Shown piece by piece: positions 1-8,604 of a stretch of 64,000 bases of DNA. The DNA is from Firmicutes bacterium UBA2116. GTDB lineage: Bacteria > Bacillota > Clostridia > Tissierellales > Sedimentibacteraceae. Under the pieces are notes generated by a model that was not told the DNA's origin, searched no databases, and saw only the letters and a program-made list of their open reading frames with translations. The stretch is from positions 147,385 to 211,384 of the forward strand of contig DCYG01000007.1 of assembly GCA_002331025.1 (NCBI GenBank). Reading direction: 5' to 3'. Both the position numbers and the translations under genes were made by a program. The first letter of the stretch is position 1, and each line of letters opens with the position of its first letter.

Positions 1-45
1 CCGGCGCCTTGCAGGATGAACATTTTAAACAGCCCTCGGTTGTTG

Positions 46-300
46 TTAGCAGAACCTGTCCCTCTTGGGATTTATTTTTGATTCCATTTCAAAAATTTTG
101 TTAATTTCAATGTTGTTATTTGCTATACACTCTTGTATAGAAGGAATATCCTTCTTGTTTTTAAACAACAAGGATATTCCGCAGCATTTGCTTGCTTCTC
201 TGGGAGCAGGAGCAATAGTGACTGCTATTTTAGCAGATTTCAGCAAATTGTACAGCTTCATACCATTATCTACATCATTAAAAAGTACATAGTAAACCAT
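46..300 (-). CDS. DUF3343 (putative Se/S carrier-like) protein
   Basis: An 84-residue protein matching the DUF3343 family: a short ferredoxin-like fold with a central APREASKCCGISLLF segment, whose paired cysteines are the family hallmark, and a C-terminal Cys. The family is annotated as a putative selenium/sulfur carrier, but its function is not established. It is the last gene of a minus-strand operon, one base after the stop of the dehydratase-like subunit (302-1579), so it is very probably co-translated with it. Genes of this family commonly accompany 2-hydroxyacyl-CoA-dehydratase-like proteins and selenium or sulfur metabolism genes. A role in cluster maturation or sulfur delivery for the neighbouring reductase is inference. 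Confidence 0.75.
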   Translation of the reverse strand: MVYYVLFNDVDNGMKLYNLLKSAKIAVTIAPAPREASKCCGISLLFKNKKDIPSIQECIANNNIEINKIFEMESKINPKRDRFC

Positions 301-301
301 A

Positions 302-1579
302 TTATTTATTTGAAAGCATTTCTACAAAAGCACCAACCCTTGTTCTGAGCTGTTCAGCGTCCTGATCCGTATAGTCGGTTTCAATTCCTAAAACAGGGAT
401 ACCGGCTTCTTTTAAAGCCCGTTCAACAAAATATCCCTCTGTATCGTATAAGTTACAGAACTTGAGGTTGACATCAATAATACCGTCTACATTGTATTCT
501 TTTGCTAAACGCAGTATATCGTCGATTCTTCCTGTGTTAGGGGTAAAGCACGCACAATTAATTTTCATGTATCTGTCTGTTAAAGCTTCAATTTGCTCGC
601 CAACAGTTGTTTTATTTTCGTCTACCAGATTTTCAAAGTAACGTGTACCTGTACATGTTTCTTCAACTACAACAGCACCTCCGCTTGTTTCAACAATATG
701 ATGCAGCTTCCAGTTAGGTATTGCCATAGGAGTTCCTGTAAGCATTATACGCTTTGTTCCTGCAGGGAAAACACTGATGTTATTTTTTACGCGTTCATCT
801 AATTCATCACACAACTTGTTCGTCATTGATGCAAAACGGGTAGGGTCGTCGTAGAAAGCAATCTGAGATATAAGAAGTACATCCTTGCCGCTTATAGGAA
901 GATTTTCATTTTTTCTGAATTCATACAGACGCTTTAATGCTCTTCTTTTGTTATTTATTAATTTTATTGCCTGAGATAATTTTTCGGATGTAACTTCGTT
1001 GCCCGTAAATTCTTCAACCTTATCCTTGAAAATACTTATCTCATTCGTCCATGCATCCAAATCCTTTTGTCTTTTCATCTGAGGCATGTCCATAACGTGA
1101 ATAGGAACATCTTCCGCAAGTATTTCCCAAGCCTTTTTCTTTCCGTCGCAAGTAGTTTCCCCAACGAACATATCCGCAATTCTGAAGAAGGGACATGTTT
1201 TTTCAAGACGCGCACCAACAGAAGCCTTTATTAACGGACATGTATTAGTCGGTAAAACCTTTTCTCCGCCGGGAACCCAAAATTGTGAACCGCCGCATAA
1301 GCCTGTTGCAATAGCATCAGCCGCAAATATTATTTCATCCGGAACAAATACACAGAATGTACCAAATACCTTTTCGCCCTTTTTCTGTGATTCAATTAAT
1401 TCCGCCGGTCTGACACCATGAATTTCAGATACAACAAAATTATAATAATCCATTGATTCCGGTCGGTCCTCCTGAGATAAGTACACATCTCCAAAGGCCG
1501 TCGGCAATACTTCGCAAAGTTGATCATGAAGCTCTAAATCCATACCTAAGTCTTTCCACATTTGACGATAATCAGCCAT
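302..1579 (-). CDS. Double-cubane cluster protein-like subunit (2-hydroxyacyl-CoA dehydratase family, YjiM type)
   Basis: 425 residues of the HgdB/BcrB/C superfamily. Conserved cysteines lie at C76, C95, C114 (NTCPL), C129 (KTCPFF) and C144 (ETTCDGKKK). The TCP...CPFFR.AD...ETTCDGKKK arrangement resembles YjiM and the double-cubane [8Fe-9S] cluster protein (DCCP) of Carboxydothermus more than classical lactyl- or hydroxyglutaryl-CoA dehydratase subunits. DCCP carries out ATP-dependent reductions driven by an ASKHA ATPase, and such an ATPase is encoded upstream at 2780-3535. The ATG start has GGAGG about 7 bases upstream. The protein is cytoplasmic. The family assignment is firm; the double-cubane subtype is likely, and the natural substrate is unknown. 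There is no CoA-transferase or acyl-CoA dehydrogenase nearby to support a fermentative dehydratase role. Confidence 0.78.
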   Translation of the reverse strand: MADYRQMWKDLGMDLELHDQLCEVLPTAFGDVYLSQEDRPESMDYYNFVVSEIHGVRPAELIESQKKGEKVFGTFCVFVPDEIIFAADAIATGLCGGSQFWVPGGEKVLPTNTCPLIKASVGARLEKTCPFFRIADMFVGETTCDGKKKAWEILAEDVPIHVMDMPQMKRQKDLDAWTNEISIFKDKVEEFTGNEVTSEKLSQAIKLINNKRRALKRLYEFRKNENLPISGKDVLLISQIAFYDDPTRFASMTNKLCDELDERVKNNISVFPAGTKRIMLTGTPMAIPNWKLHHIVETSGGAVVVEETCTGTRYFENLVDENKTTVGEQIEALTDRYMKINCACFTPNTGRIDDILRLAKEYNVDGIIDVNLKFCNLYDTEGYFVERALKEAGIPVLGIETDYTDQDAEQLRTRVGAFVEMLSNK

Positions 1580-1717
1580 TTACATCCTCCAAGTATTTTA
1601 TTTGTAATATACATTATTAATTATAGTTAAAAATTCTACAAATTACAAATTACTAAAACTAATGCTTGGAGGCTATAAAATAAGAAATTATTATACTAAA
1701 AAAGATGCTTTCCGGCT

Positions 1718-2764
1718 CTATTGCTTAGGAAACATCTTAATTTCTTCGATATTATCGCCGTAATTGACAGTTAACGATAAATACGGTAAGTGATGATTTG
1801 GTTCCGGCAATACATTACATCCTGAAAGCCGCACATCTATTACTTGTGAAATATTTTCTTTAAAATTTTCTTTTACAGCATCGTCATTATTTACATACTT
1901 ATTTGCCAATGCCATGCAGGGTTTCTCACAAGGCTTTACAGGATTGTAATTTTCACCTTCACAAAGTGATGTGGAAAAGATAACGAATATATCCTTGTTT
2001 TGTGATAAGGGCCTTAATATTTCTTCTGTTAACCCAGCCAACGGTGCACCTGTTATGAGAATTGTTTTAGCCCCGCTATTGTTATTAAGCACATCAATGC
2101 TTAATGATTCTTTCAATATTTTGTATATTTCAGAGAGCTTCGAATACCTTTCATCCAAATCTAAGATAAATTGACTTCCGTATATTATATTGTATAAGTC
2201 ATAAACATTTATCGGACACTTTCTTTCCATATACATATTAATAATCTTTGTCGTAATATCACTGATACTGTTAACCTTGTCAATTGCTGCATTAAGCTTG
2301 CCTTCGTTTAATTTTACAGAAAATTTATTTTCAATAAAATCAATAAATTTTCTATATTCCAATTCCAGCTCAGAAGCATTTTTGTAATCCTTAATAATAT
2401 ATGTATCTTTAAATTTACCAATTTTTGAGGTCATAGATGCCTTATGAGGGCACATATCGCTGACGATAATTATGTCGGCTGAATATATCAAAGGACATCT
2501 TTCTGTAGCGGTATAGCCATAGCTTGCCTTTACAACAGAGCAATTTTCTTTATCTAAAATCCCATATGATGCAGCAATATTGGAACCATCTATACTATAA
2601 ACATTAACAGGTGTTATATCCAATGCCCATAAAATTTCTCTGGGAATATTTTTGCCGAAAATGCCTGCAATGTGTTTGCCCTGACTTCTTAAGTATATGG
2701 CGTCAACATAAGCATTTCTTCTGGCTTCCTGAAATTCCTCCAATAAATTATAAAGATTCTCCAT
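1718..2764 (-). CDS. 2-hydroxyacyl-CoA dehydratase-family subunit, second
   Basis: 348 residues, divergent member of the same superfamily as the 425-residue protein downstream. The N-terminal half keeps the fold signature (GKHIAGIFGKNIPREILWAL) and three cysteines spaced like cluster ligands: C75 (KENCSVVK), C90 (TERCPLIYSAD) and C105 (SDMCPHKAS). It lies between the activator ATPase (15-base gap) and the DCCP-like subunit (138-base gap). RBS AAGGATG precedes the ATG. Classical enzymes of this class are heterodimers, so this may be the partner subunit. DCCP itself is a homodimer, so this could instead be a second, independent cluster protein served by the same ATPase. The sequence cannot separate these options. 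Confidence 0.75.
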   Translation of the reverse strand: MENLYNLLEEFQEARRNAYVDAIYLRSQGKHIAGIFGKNIPREILWALDITPVNVYSIDGSNIAASYGILDKENCSVVKASYGYTATERCPLIYSADIIIVSDMCPHKASMTSKIGKFKDTYIIKDYKNASELELEYRKFIDFIENKFSVKLNEGKLNAAIDKVNSISDITTKIINMYMERKCPINVYDLYNIIYGSQFILDLDERYSKLSEIYKILKESLSIDVLNNNSGAKTILITGAPLAGLTEEILRPLSQNKDIFVIFSTSLCEGENYNPVKPCEKPCMALANKYVNNDDAVKENFKENISQVIDVRLSGCNVLPEPNHHLPYLSLTVNYGDNIEEIKMFPKQ

Positions 2765-2779
2765 TTAATACATCCTTTA

Positions 2780-3535
2780 TTAAGTTAATAATGATGCGCC
2801 TATAGCACCGGCATATCGAGCCAATTGACTAGTTTTAACAGGCTTTTGCAGCTTTTGGCTAAGCTTTCTGCGCATATATTCGCTGTCGCAGAAACCGCCT
2901 GTGAGAAAGTAAGCTTCGCTTTTGGAGTTATGCTTTCCACAAAGATTCAATACCTTATTAGCTATGGAATTAACCACCCCGCAGGCAATATCATTTTTAG
3001 AACGACCGTTGCCTATTAAACTGATGACCTCCGATTCGGCAAAAACCGTACATATAGAGCTTATAGAAATTTCCTCTCCCTGCTCTGCAAGATTAAAAAT
3101 TTCAGAAAGAGTCACTCCAAGTGTATTTGCCATAATTTCCAAAAATCTTCCTGTGCCTGCTGAGCATTTATCATTCATTAAAAAGTTAGAAACAACACCG
3201 TTTTCGATAGATATAATTTTTGTATCCTGTCCGCCTATATCTATGATTGCACAATCTCCTCCGTTTAGAAAAAGAGCTCCCTTTCCGTGACATGTAATTT
3301 CGGTTATAACTTTATTTGCATAAGGAACCGAAACCCTACCGTATCCGGTAGCCGTTATACACGAATTTTCAGTGTTGACTCCTCTTTCGTTCATCCAATC
3401 CAGTATCATATCTGCTGTTTCCTTGCTGCTCCAGCCTGTAGGCATCAATAATTTATGAATAATTTCTTTTTTATCTTCAGACATTATCACTGCCTTTGCA
3501 GCAGTAGACCCAATGTCGATTCCAACATTATACAC
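2780..3535 (-). CDS. ASKHA-type ATPase activator of dehydratase/double-cubane reductase (BadF/HgdC family)
   Basis: 251 residues. The N-terminal phosphate loop GIDIGSTAAKAV and second nucleotide segment IIDIGGQDTKII mark the acetate-kinase/Hsp70/hexokinase (ASKHA) fold. C124 (NDKCSAGTGRF) and C162 (SSICTVFAES) are the two conserved cysteines that, in the homodimer, hold one bridging [4Fe-4S] cluster. The known role of the family is ATP-driven injection of one low-potential electron from ferredoxin or flavodoxin into the partner iron-sulfur protein. The start is a GTG with AAGGAGG eight bases upstream; a later ATG is out of frame. It is the first gene of the four-gene reductase operon. Confidence 0.88.
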   Translation of the reverse strand: MYNVGIDIGSTAAKAVIMSEDKKEIIHKLLMPTGWSSKETADMILDWMNERGVNTENSCITATGYGRVSVPYANKVITEITCHGKGALFLNGGDCAIIDIGGQDTKIISIENGVVSNFLMNDKCSAGTGRFLEIMANTLGVTLSEIFNLAEQGEEISISSICTVFAESEVISLIGNGRSKNDIACGVVNSIANKVLNLCGKHNSKSEAYFLTGGFCDSEYMRRKLSQKLQKPVKTSQLARYAGAIGASLLT

Positions 3536-3554
3536 TTAAATCCTCCTTAGAATA

Positions 3555-3584
3555 CTTGAATCCCCGCCATAGGCGGGATTCAAG
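3555..3584 (-). terminator. Strong hairpin after mtnN, before the reductase operon
   Basis: An inverted repeat (CTTGAATCC... / ...GGATTCAAG with a GC-rich CGCC/GGCG core and three-base loop) begins directly after the mtnN stop codon. It lacks a run of U, so it may be only a partial terminator or an RNA-stability element that uncouples mtnN from the activator gene 20 bases downstream. Confidence 0.55.
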
Positions 3585-4277
3585 TTATATACATTTTAAA
3601 AATTCATTAATAAGCTGTGTTGATTTTTTTGCTGCGATTTGTGTAAATGTAGGGAAATCCATATGTGCCGAGCCGTCAGCTTTATCGGACATAGATCTGA
3701 CTATACAAAAATCCACATTATTAATATAACACACCTGACCGATTGCCGCACCCTCCATCTCTGCACACAATGCGCCAAAATTATTTACAATAAAATCTTT
3801 TCTTTCACTGCTGCAAATAAACTGATCCCCCGAGGCGATGGTTCCCACGACAACGTTGGTTCCTACGATGGTATCGGCAGATTTTTTGATTTTCTGAACT
3901 AATTCCTGAGGACAAGGTATTTTAACCAGATTGATCCCGGATATAAGTCCCTTCGGATCACCGAATGCAGATGTGTCAAAATCATGCTGCACTACGCTGT
4001 CAGATATAACGATGTCTGCTATATCCAAATCTGCATTCAGACTCCCGGCTACGCCCGTATTTATAATTGCATCAGGTGCATATTTTAATATCATTGTTTG
4101 TGCGCAAATGCCCGCATGAACCTTTCCTACTCCGCATCTTGCCACAATAACGGTTTTTCCCTGCAGTGTTCCGCTGTAAAAGGTAATTTGGCTTATTGTT
4201 TCTTTTTCTATATTTTCCATGCTTTCTATAAGTTCCTGAACTTCTACTTCCATGGCTCCCAGTATGCCTATTTTCAT
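3585..4277 (-). CDS. mtnN: 5'-methylthioadenosine/S-adenosylhomocysteine nucleosidase
   Basis: 230 residues, the normal length for this family. It hydrolyses MTA and SAH to adenine and thioribose sugars in the methyl cycle and is cytoplasmic. Visible family motifs: GVAGSLN near residue 77, the ASGDQF segment, CAEMEGAAIGQV with the substrate-binding Glu, and RSMSDKAD with the catalytic Asp. The ATG is preceded by GAGGGAAACA. Upstream of the reductase operon on the same strand but separated by a strong hairpin, so probably its own transcription unit with some read-through. Nothing unusual in composition. Confidence 0.93.
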   Translation of the reverse strand: MKIGILGAMEVEVQELIESMENIEKETISQITFYSGTLQGKTVIVARCGVGKVHAGICAQTMILKYAPDAIINTGVAGSLNADLDIADIVISDSVVQHDFDTSAFGDPKGLISGINLVKIPCPQELVQKIKKSADTIVGTNVVVGTIASGDQFICSSERKDFIVNNFGALCAEMEGAAIGQVCYINNVDFCIVRSMSDKADGSAHMDFPTFTQIAAKKSTQLINEFLKCI

Positions 4278-4402
4278 TGTTTCCCTCTCTTTAATCGTTC
4301 TGTCATTATTTTATTATACTGAAATATAAAAGTCAAATATAAGTACTATTCATAAATATTTTGTGTTAAAATAAATATCATGTTAATAATAAGGATGATA
4401 CT

Positions 4403-4648
4403 ATGCATTATATATATATCGTGGAATGCAGTGACGGATCATTGTATACGGGGTATACAACTGATCTGGACAGAAGAATGAAGGAGCATAACAGCAATAC
4501 GGGAGCGAAATATACAAGAGGCAGAACTCCGGTTTCTTTAATGTACTATGAAGAATTTGACAACAGAAGTGATGCAATGAAAAGAGAGTGCGATATTAAG
4601 AAACTAAAAAGGAAAAAAAAGGCATTGTTAATAAAAAGTAAAATATGA
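4403..4648 (+). CDS. GIY-YIG nuclease superfamily protein (YhbQ/UPF0213 type)
   Basis: 81 residues, the whole length of the small UPF0213 subgroup. The protein opens with YIYIVECSDGSLYTGYT, which contains the GIY (here YIY...YTG) element, followed by the conserved Arg in DLDRRMKEHNS and the KYTRGRTPVSLMYYEEF stretch. The C-terminus is a lysine-rich helix (KKLKRKKKALL). The RBS AAGGATG lies just upstream. Members are structure-selective DNA nucleases or of unknown role; the physiological function here is unknown. Monocistronic, divergent from mtnN. Confidence 0.88.
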   Translation: MHYIYIVECSDGSLYTGYTTDLDRRMKEHNSNTGAKYTRGRTPVSLMYYEEFDNRSDAMKRECDIKKLKRKKKALLIKSKI

Positions 4649-4713
4649 ATTGTATAGCATGTCAAATTTTGCTATAATTAGTTAAATAAAATTTAAGCGA
4701 AGGGAGAATCTGT

Positions 4714-5538
4714 ATGAATTATAATTTAATAGTTGACAGTTGTGTTGACTTTAACGAAGATACCCAGGACATCGGCAGAGTACCGTTCAGAATTCTAATA
4801 GATGAGGAAGAGATAATCGACGAAAATTTAAATATACATAATCTTATAGCGAAAATGAAAAATACAAAGAATCAGATAAAAACAGCGTGTGCTCCTCCTG
4901 AGGACTTTATCAACAAATGGAAGGAGCATAAAAATAATTTTGTTGTAACCATATCCAGTCAGTTAAGCGGTTCCTACAACAGTGCAATGGTAGCTGTCGA
5001 AAGCTTTAAGGAGAAATTCCCAAACAGCTTTGTACACATTTTTGATTCAAAGACTGCGGCAACAGGAGAAACATTAATTGCCATGAAGGTAAAGCAATTA
5101 ATAGAAGAAAACTTTAATGCTTCAGAAATTATTGAGCAAACAAACAACTATATTTCCAAGTTGAGAACAATTTTTATACTTGAATCTTTGGATAACTTAG
5201 CTAAGAACGGAAGAATTTCGAACCTTAAGGCGATACTCGGAAGTATGCTCCACATTGTTCCTATTATGGGAGAAGACGGTGAAGGCAGAATAGAACTGAA
5301 AGAAAGTGTCAGAGGCAGAAAAAGAGCTTTTGCAAGATTGGTCGATATGATTGCCGAATATAATGTGGATTTTGAAAATACCGTATTGGGTATTACACAT
5401 GTGAATTGTCTTGAAAAGGCAGAAAAGCTTCGTGATGATATAAAGGCAAAGTATCCGTTTAAGGATATTAAAATATTTAACTCATCAGGGTTAAGTACTG
5501 TTTATGCTGATGATGGTGGGATCGTTATAGCATTTTAA
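4714..5538 (+). CDS. DegV family fatty-acid-binding protein
   Basis: 274 residues. The N-terminal YNLIVDSCVDFNED, the central TISSQLSGSYNSAMVA and the IFDSKTAATGETLIA segment are diagnostic of DegV (EDD domain), which buries one fatty acid chain and, as FakB, presents it to the kinase FakA. No fakA is seen here, so the specific partner is unknown. RBS GAAGGGAGAATCTGT precedes the ATG. A second, only distantly similar DegV protein is encoded at 17558-18430. Cytoplasmic. Confidence 0.9.
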   Translation: MNYNLIVDSCVDFNEDTQDIGRVPFRILIDEEEIIDENLNIHNLIAKMKNTKNQIKTACAPPEDFINKWKEHKNNFVVTISSQLSGSYNSAMVAVESFKEKFPNSFVHIFDSKTAATGETLIAMKVKQLIEENFNASEIIEQTNNYISKLRTIFILESLDNLAKNGRISNLKAILGSMLHIVPIMGEDGEGRIELKESVRGRKRAFARLVDMIAEYNVDFENTVLGITHVNCLEKAEKLRDDIKAKYPFKDIKIFNSSGLSTVYADDGGIVIAF

Positions 5539-5614
5539 TGTTTAGAAAATTAATTGTTACTTTTACATAATAAATGGGTATAAAAGCTATAATAAATGAA
5601 TACGGAGGGAATAC

Positions 5615-6478
5615 ATGGAATACAAAGACATTATTTCAAGAATCAAATCAGTAAGAAATTATAAAGAAGATACTGTAAGTCCGGAAATATTAGAAAAGCT
5701 TAAAGCTGATTTTGAAAAAGGTAAAAGATTAATAGGTGACATACAGCTTGAAGTTATGTTAAAAAATAAGGATGAGGTTTATGGAAATCTTAAGAATATT
5801 GCAGGTTATAATGATCTGATGATTGAAGCACCTCATTATTTAATCTTTCTTTCAGAGGACAAGGGACATTATATAGAAAATACGGGATACGCTGTGCAGA
5901 ATATAATGCTTAAGGCTTTTGAGTCGGGAGTCGGTTCATGCTGGATAACTATCAAAGACGGCGAAGCAATAAAAGAAAAGCTAAACATCAATTCGGATAA
6001 GAAATTGTCTGCTCTCATTGCTCTTGGTTATGATGACAATAAAAACAAGGTATTATATGAAAATGTATCCGAATATAATCCTTCTCGTGCTGAAGTAGAA
6101 ATAGTGGAAGATAATGTTTCGGAAAGAATGAGAGTAAGAGATTTAGTTTATTTGAACAAATGGGGTGAAGATGCTGATCCGGATGAATTGACAAGAGTAG
6201 GACTCTTGGATGCATTCTTCTATGCAAGGTTAGCGCCGTCAACAAAAAACAGACAGCCATGGAGATTTATTTATGACAACGGCACTGTTGTTCTTGCCTT
6301 GAGAAAAGATGAAAATGTAAACGAATATGAACAAAAAGTCGATACAGGAATAGTGATGCTTTACTTTAAGCTTATCGTTGACAGTACATTGTTTAATTTA
6401 GAATGGAAATTCGGTAATCCGGACAAAGACTATGAAATACCGTCAGATTATGAAATTGTAGCATACTGCATCAGTTGA
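5615..6478 (+). CDS. Nitroreductase-like FMN protein, tandem-domain TM1586 type
   Basis: 287 residues with two nitroreductase-like halves: the first includes the ISRIKSVRNYKEDTVSPE segment (the position of the FMN-contacting RRSIR motif), and the second contains LLDAFFYARLAPSTKNRQPWRF, a textbook FMN-binding APS..N.QPW motif. This duplicated organisation fits the TM1586-type nitroreductases, which carry both halves of the dimer in one chain. Probable NAD(P)H-dependent flavin oxidoreductase; substrate unknown. RBS ACGGAGGG eight bases before the ATG. Followed by a palindromic repeat, then the D-2-hydroxyacid dehydrogenase gene. Confidence 0.85.
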   Translation: MEYKDIISRIKSVRNYKEDTVSPEILEKLKADFEKGKRLIGDIQLEVMLKNKDEVYGNLKNIAGYNDLMIEAPHYLIFLSEDKGHYIENTGYAVQNIMLKAFESGVGSCWITIKDGEAIKEKLNINSDKKLSALIALGYDDNKNKVLYENVSEYNPSRAEVEIVEDNVSERMRVRDLVYLNKWGEDADPDELTRVGLLDAFFYARLAPSTKNRQPWRFIYDNGTVVLALRKDENVNEYEQKVDTGIVMLYFKLIVDSTLFNLEWKFGNPDKDYEIPSDYEIVAYCIS

Positions 6479-6490
6479 TTATGGTCATCC

Positions 6491-6565
6491 CAAAGGGGAC
6501 AGAGGAAGAGGGACACATCTCTTTTTGAGGTGGAAAGTCTTTGAGGGATAAGAGAAATGTCCCCG
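6491..6565. repeat. Palindromic GGGGAC-type intergenic repeat (family A), degenerate
   Basis: Contains AAAGGGGACAGAGG at the left and AAATGTCCCCG at the right, with an internal GGGACACATCTC block. The same GGGGACA/TGTCCCC vocabulary recurs at 11544-11596 and, as a near-perfect long hairpin, at 58592-58656. This resembles the REP-like elements mobilised by RAYT-type transposases, though none is encoded in the window. Confidence 0.6.
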
Positions 6566-6629
6566 TTATAATATTGATTTTATGGGGCGCAGATGCGTCC
6601 TTTCTTAAATTTAGGAGGAAATAAGACAT

Positions 6630-7538
6630 ATGAAAATAATAATTGATAAACATTTTTATGAAATAGTTGCAAAAGAATTTCCTGAGATTGATTTTTACAC
6701 TGAAATTGATCAGTGCCCTGAGGCCGAAGCGGTAATTGGCCAGCCGGAGTTAATGCAGAAAGAAAGCTTGGAGAAGCTGCCTGACCTAAGATGGCTGCAG
6801 CTTTTCAGAGCGGGGTTTGATATGCTGGATATGGATTACATCAGGAAAAGAGGTCTTATCCTGTGCAACGGAAAGGATATATTCTCCATACCGATAGCTG
6901 AAGATGTAGTTTGTAAAATATTGATGCACAATACTAATGCATTTAAATATTTAGAGAATAAAAAATCTCATATATGGGATAATCATTTAAAAAGAAATGA
7001 ACTTAACGGTCAGACTGTTGGTATAATCGGGACCGGTTCAATTGCCACCGAAATAGCAAAAAGGCTGCAGCCGTTCGGTGTAAACATATTGGGCTATAAG
7101 AAAACTCCTGTTATAAGCATGCCGTTTTTTGATGAAATATACTCAGGGAAAAAAGGCTTGGAATTTGTAATGTCAAATAGTGACTATTTAGTTGTGACTG
7201 CAGATTTAAACAAAGGCACATATCACTTAATCAATAAGGATAATATCAAGCTAATGAAGGAAACTTCTTCAATTATTAATATTGCCAGAGGAGCAATCAT
7301 TAATGAAGGAGATTTAAAGGATGCATTGAGAAATAAGGTAATAAGCTATGCAGGTCTTGATGTATTTGAAGTTGAACCTCTACCGGAAAATGATGATCTT
7401 TGGGATATGGATAACGTATATATAACACCTCATGCTTGTGCTTTAGTTAAGCAGAACAAGTACAGATGGGAAAAATTAATTATAAAAAATATAAAGAACT
7501 TTATAGAGAATGAAACATTGATAAATGTAGTCAAATAG
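6630..7538 (+). CDS. D-isomer-specific 2-hydroxyacid dehydrogenase family protein
   Basis: 302 residues. A Rossmann NAD-binding domain is inserted in a flavodoxin-like catalytic domain; the dinucleotide motif GIIGTGSIATEIAKRL lies near residues 130-145. The catalytic triad of the family is present: Arg in NIARGAIIN, Glu in VFEVEPLPEND and His in ITPHACAL. The N-terminus is shorter than in classic D-lactate or phosphoglycerate dehydrogenases, as in the glyoxylate/hydroxypyruvate reductase-like group. RBS AGGAGG lies 11 bases before the ATG. Probably in one unit with the P1 peptidase that starts 29 bases after it. Substrate unknown. Confidence 0.88.
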   Translation: MKIIIDKHFYEIVAKEFPEIDFYTEIDQCPEAEAVIGQPELMQKESLEKLPDLRWLQLFRAGFDMLDMDYIRKRGLILCNGKDIFSIPIAEDVVCKILMHNTNAFKYLENKKSHIWDNHLKRNELNGQTVGIIGTGSIATEIAKRLQPFGVNILGYKKTPVISMPFFDEIYSGKKGLEFVMSNSDYLVVTADLNKGTYHLINKDNIKLMKETSSIINIARGAIINEGDLKDALRNKVISYAGLDVFEVEPLPENDDLWDMDNVYITPHACALVKQNKYRWEKLIIKNIKNFIENETLINVVK

Positions 7539-7566
7539 CTGTCGCCAATTGGAGGATATTATAATA

Positions 7567-8589
7567 ATGGGGTTATCAAAGGATGGAAAAATTCAAATAG
7601 GAAAAATAAAAAAAGGTAACAAGAACTTAATTACAGATGTTAAAGGGGTTAAGGTCGGGCATGTAACATTAAATGACGGAAAAATAAAAACCGGTGTTAC
7701 TGCCATATTGCCTCATGGAGGCAATATATTCAAAGAAAAGGTAATGGGAGCGGCAAGTGTTATAAACGGTTTCGGCAAGAGCATGGGACTCTTGCAGATA
7801 GAAGAGCTTGGAAGCATCGAAACGCCGATTATGATGACCAATACGTTGAGTGTAGGAACTGTCGCTGAAGGATTGATTAAATATATGCTCAGTGAAAATG
7901 ACGATATAGGTACTACAACCGGAACTGTTAATTGTGTCGTAACTGAATGCAATGACGGTACTCTTAATGATATAAGAGGCCTTCATGTAAAAGAAGAGCA
8001 TGTGCTTCAGGCAATAAACAATGCTGCCGCTGACTTTGAAGAAGGAGCAGTAGGAGCAGGTACGGGAATGGTTTGCTTTGATTTAAAGGGAGGCATAGGC
8101 TCCTCTTCAAGAATTGTTAAATTAGATAATAAAGAATATACAATTGGTACGCTGGTATTAGCTAACTTTGGTTCAAAAAAATATTTGACTATAAACGGTG
8201 ATAAAATTGGAGAAAGAATCCATAACAGTGATAATGAAAGCGCCGATCAAGGCTCAATAATAATTATTATCGCAACCGACATGCCTCTTAGCGAAAGGCA
8301 ATTAAAAAGAATTGCTAATCGGTCTGTTGTAGGGCTTGTAAGAACCGGCTCTTATTTAGGTAATGGAAGCGGAGATATCTGCATATCATTTACTACGGCA
8401 AATACATTGAAGCATTACTCAGATACAAAAATAATTGACTTTAAGATGATTGAAGAAAATTCAATGGATTATATATTTAAGGTAGTGGCTGAATCTGTTG
8501 AGGAATCGATTATAAGCGCTTTGTATCATGCCGAAACCACAACAGGAATTAACGGCAAGACAGTTAAAAGCCTAAAAGAATACTTATAA
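7567..8589 (+). CDS. P1 family peptidase (DmpA/BapA-like aminopeptidase)
   Basis: 340 residues. Opens with LITDVKGVKVGHVTL, typical of peptidase family S58, and contains EGAVGAGTGMVCFDLKGG followed by the GGIGSSSR region where these Ntn-like enzymes cleave themselves before the nucleophilic Ser. The C-terminal GSYLGNGSGDICISFTT is also family-typical. Members are beta-aminopeptidases or D-aminopeptidases acting after autocleavage into two chains. The open frame extends back to a TTG at 7549, but the GGAGG Shine-Dalgarno lies at 7551-7555, inside that extension, so the ATG at 7567 is the true start. Cytoplasmic; substrate unknown. Confidence 0.87.
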   Translation: MGLSKDGKIQIGKIKKGNKNLITDVKGVKVGHVTLNDGKIKTGVTAILPHGGNIFKEKVMGAASVINGFGKSMGLLQIEELGSIETPIMMTNTLSVGTVAEGLIKYMLSENDDIGTTTGTVNCVVTECNDGTLNDIRGLHVKEEHVLQAINNAAADFEEGAVGAGTGMVCFDLKGGIGSSSRIVKLDNKEYTIGTLVLANFGSKKYLTINGDKIGERIHNSDNESADQGSIIIIIATDMPLSERQLKRIANRSVVGLVRTGSYLGNGSGDICISFTTANTLKHYSDTKIIDFKMIEENSMDYIFKVVAESVEESIISALYHAETTTGINGKTVKSLKEYL

Positions 8590-8604
8590 TGAAAGAAGAT
8601 AACA

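Noticed and set aside
1..23. Possible start of another minus-strand gene (ATG at 23-21 with GAGGG upstream) after the DUF3343 gene
   Set aside because: Only seven codons are inside the window; too little to support a gene, although operon continuation is plausible.
302..2764. Classical 2-hydroxyglutaryl- or lactoyl-CoA dehydratase of amino-acid fermentation
   Set aside because: The cysteine pattern of the 425-residue subunit is YjiM/DCCP-like and no CoA-transferase, dehydrogenase or acyl-CoA dehydrogenase genes accompany it; kept only as a weaker alternative.
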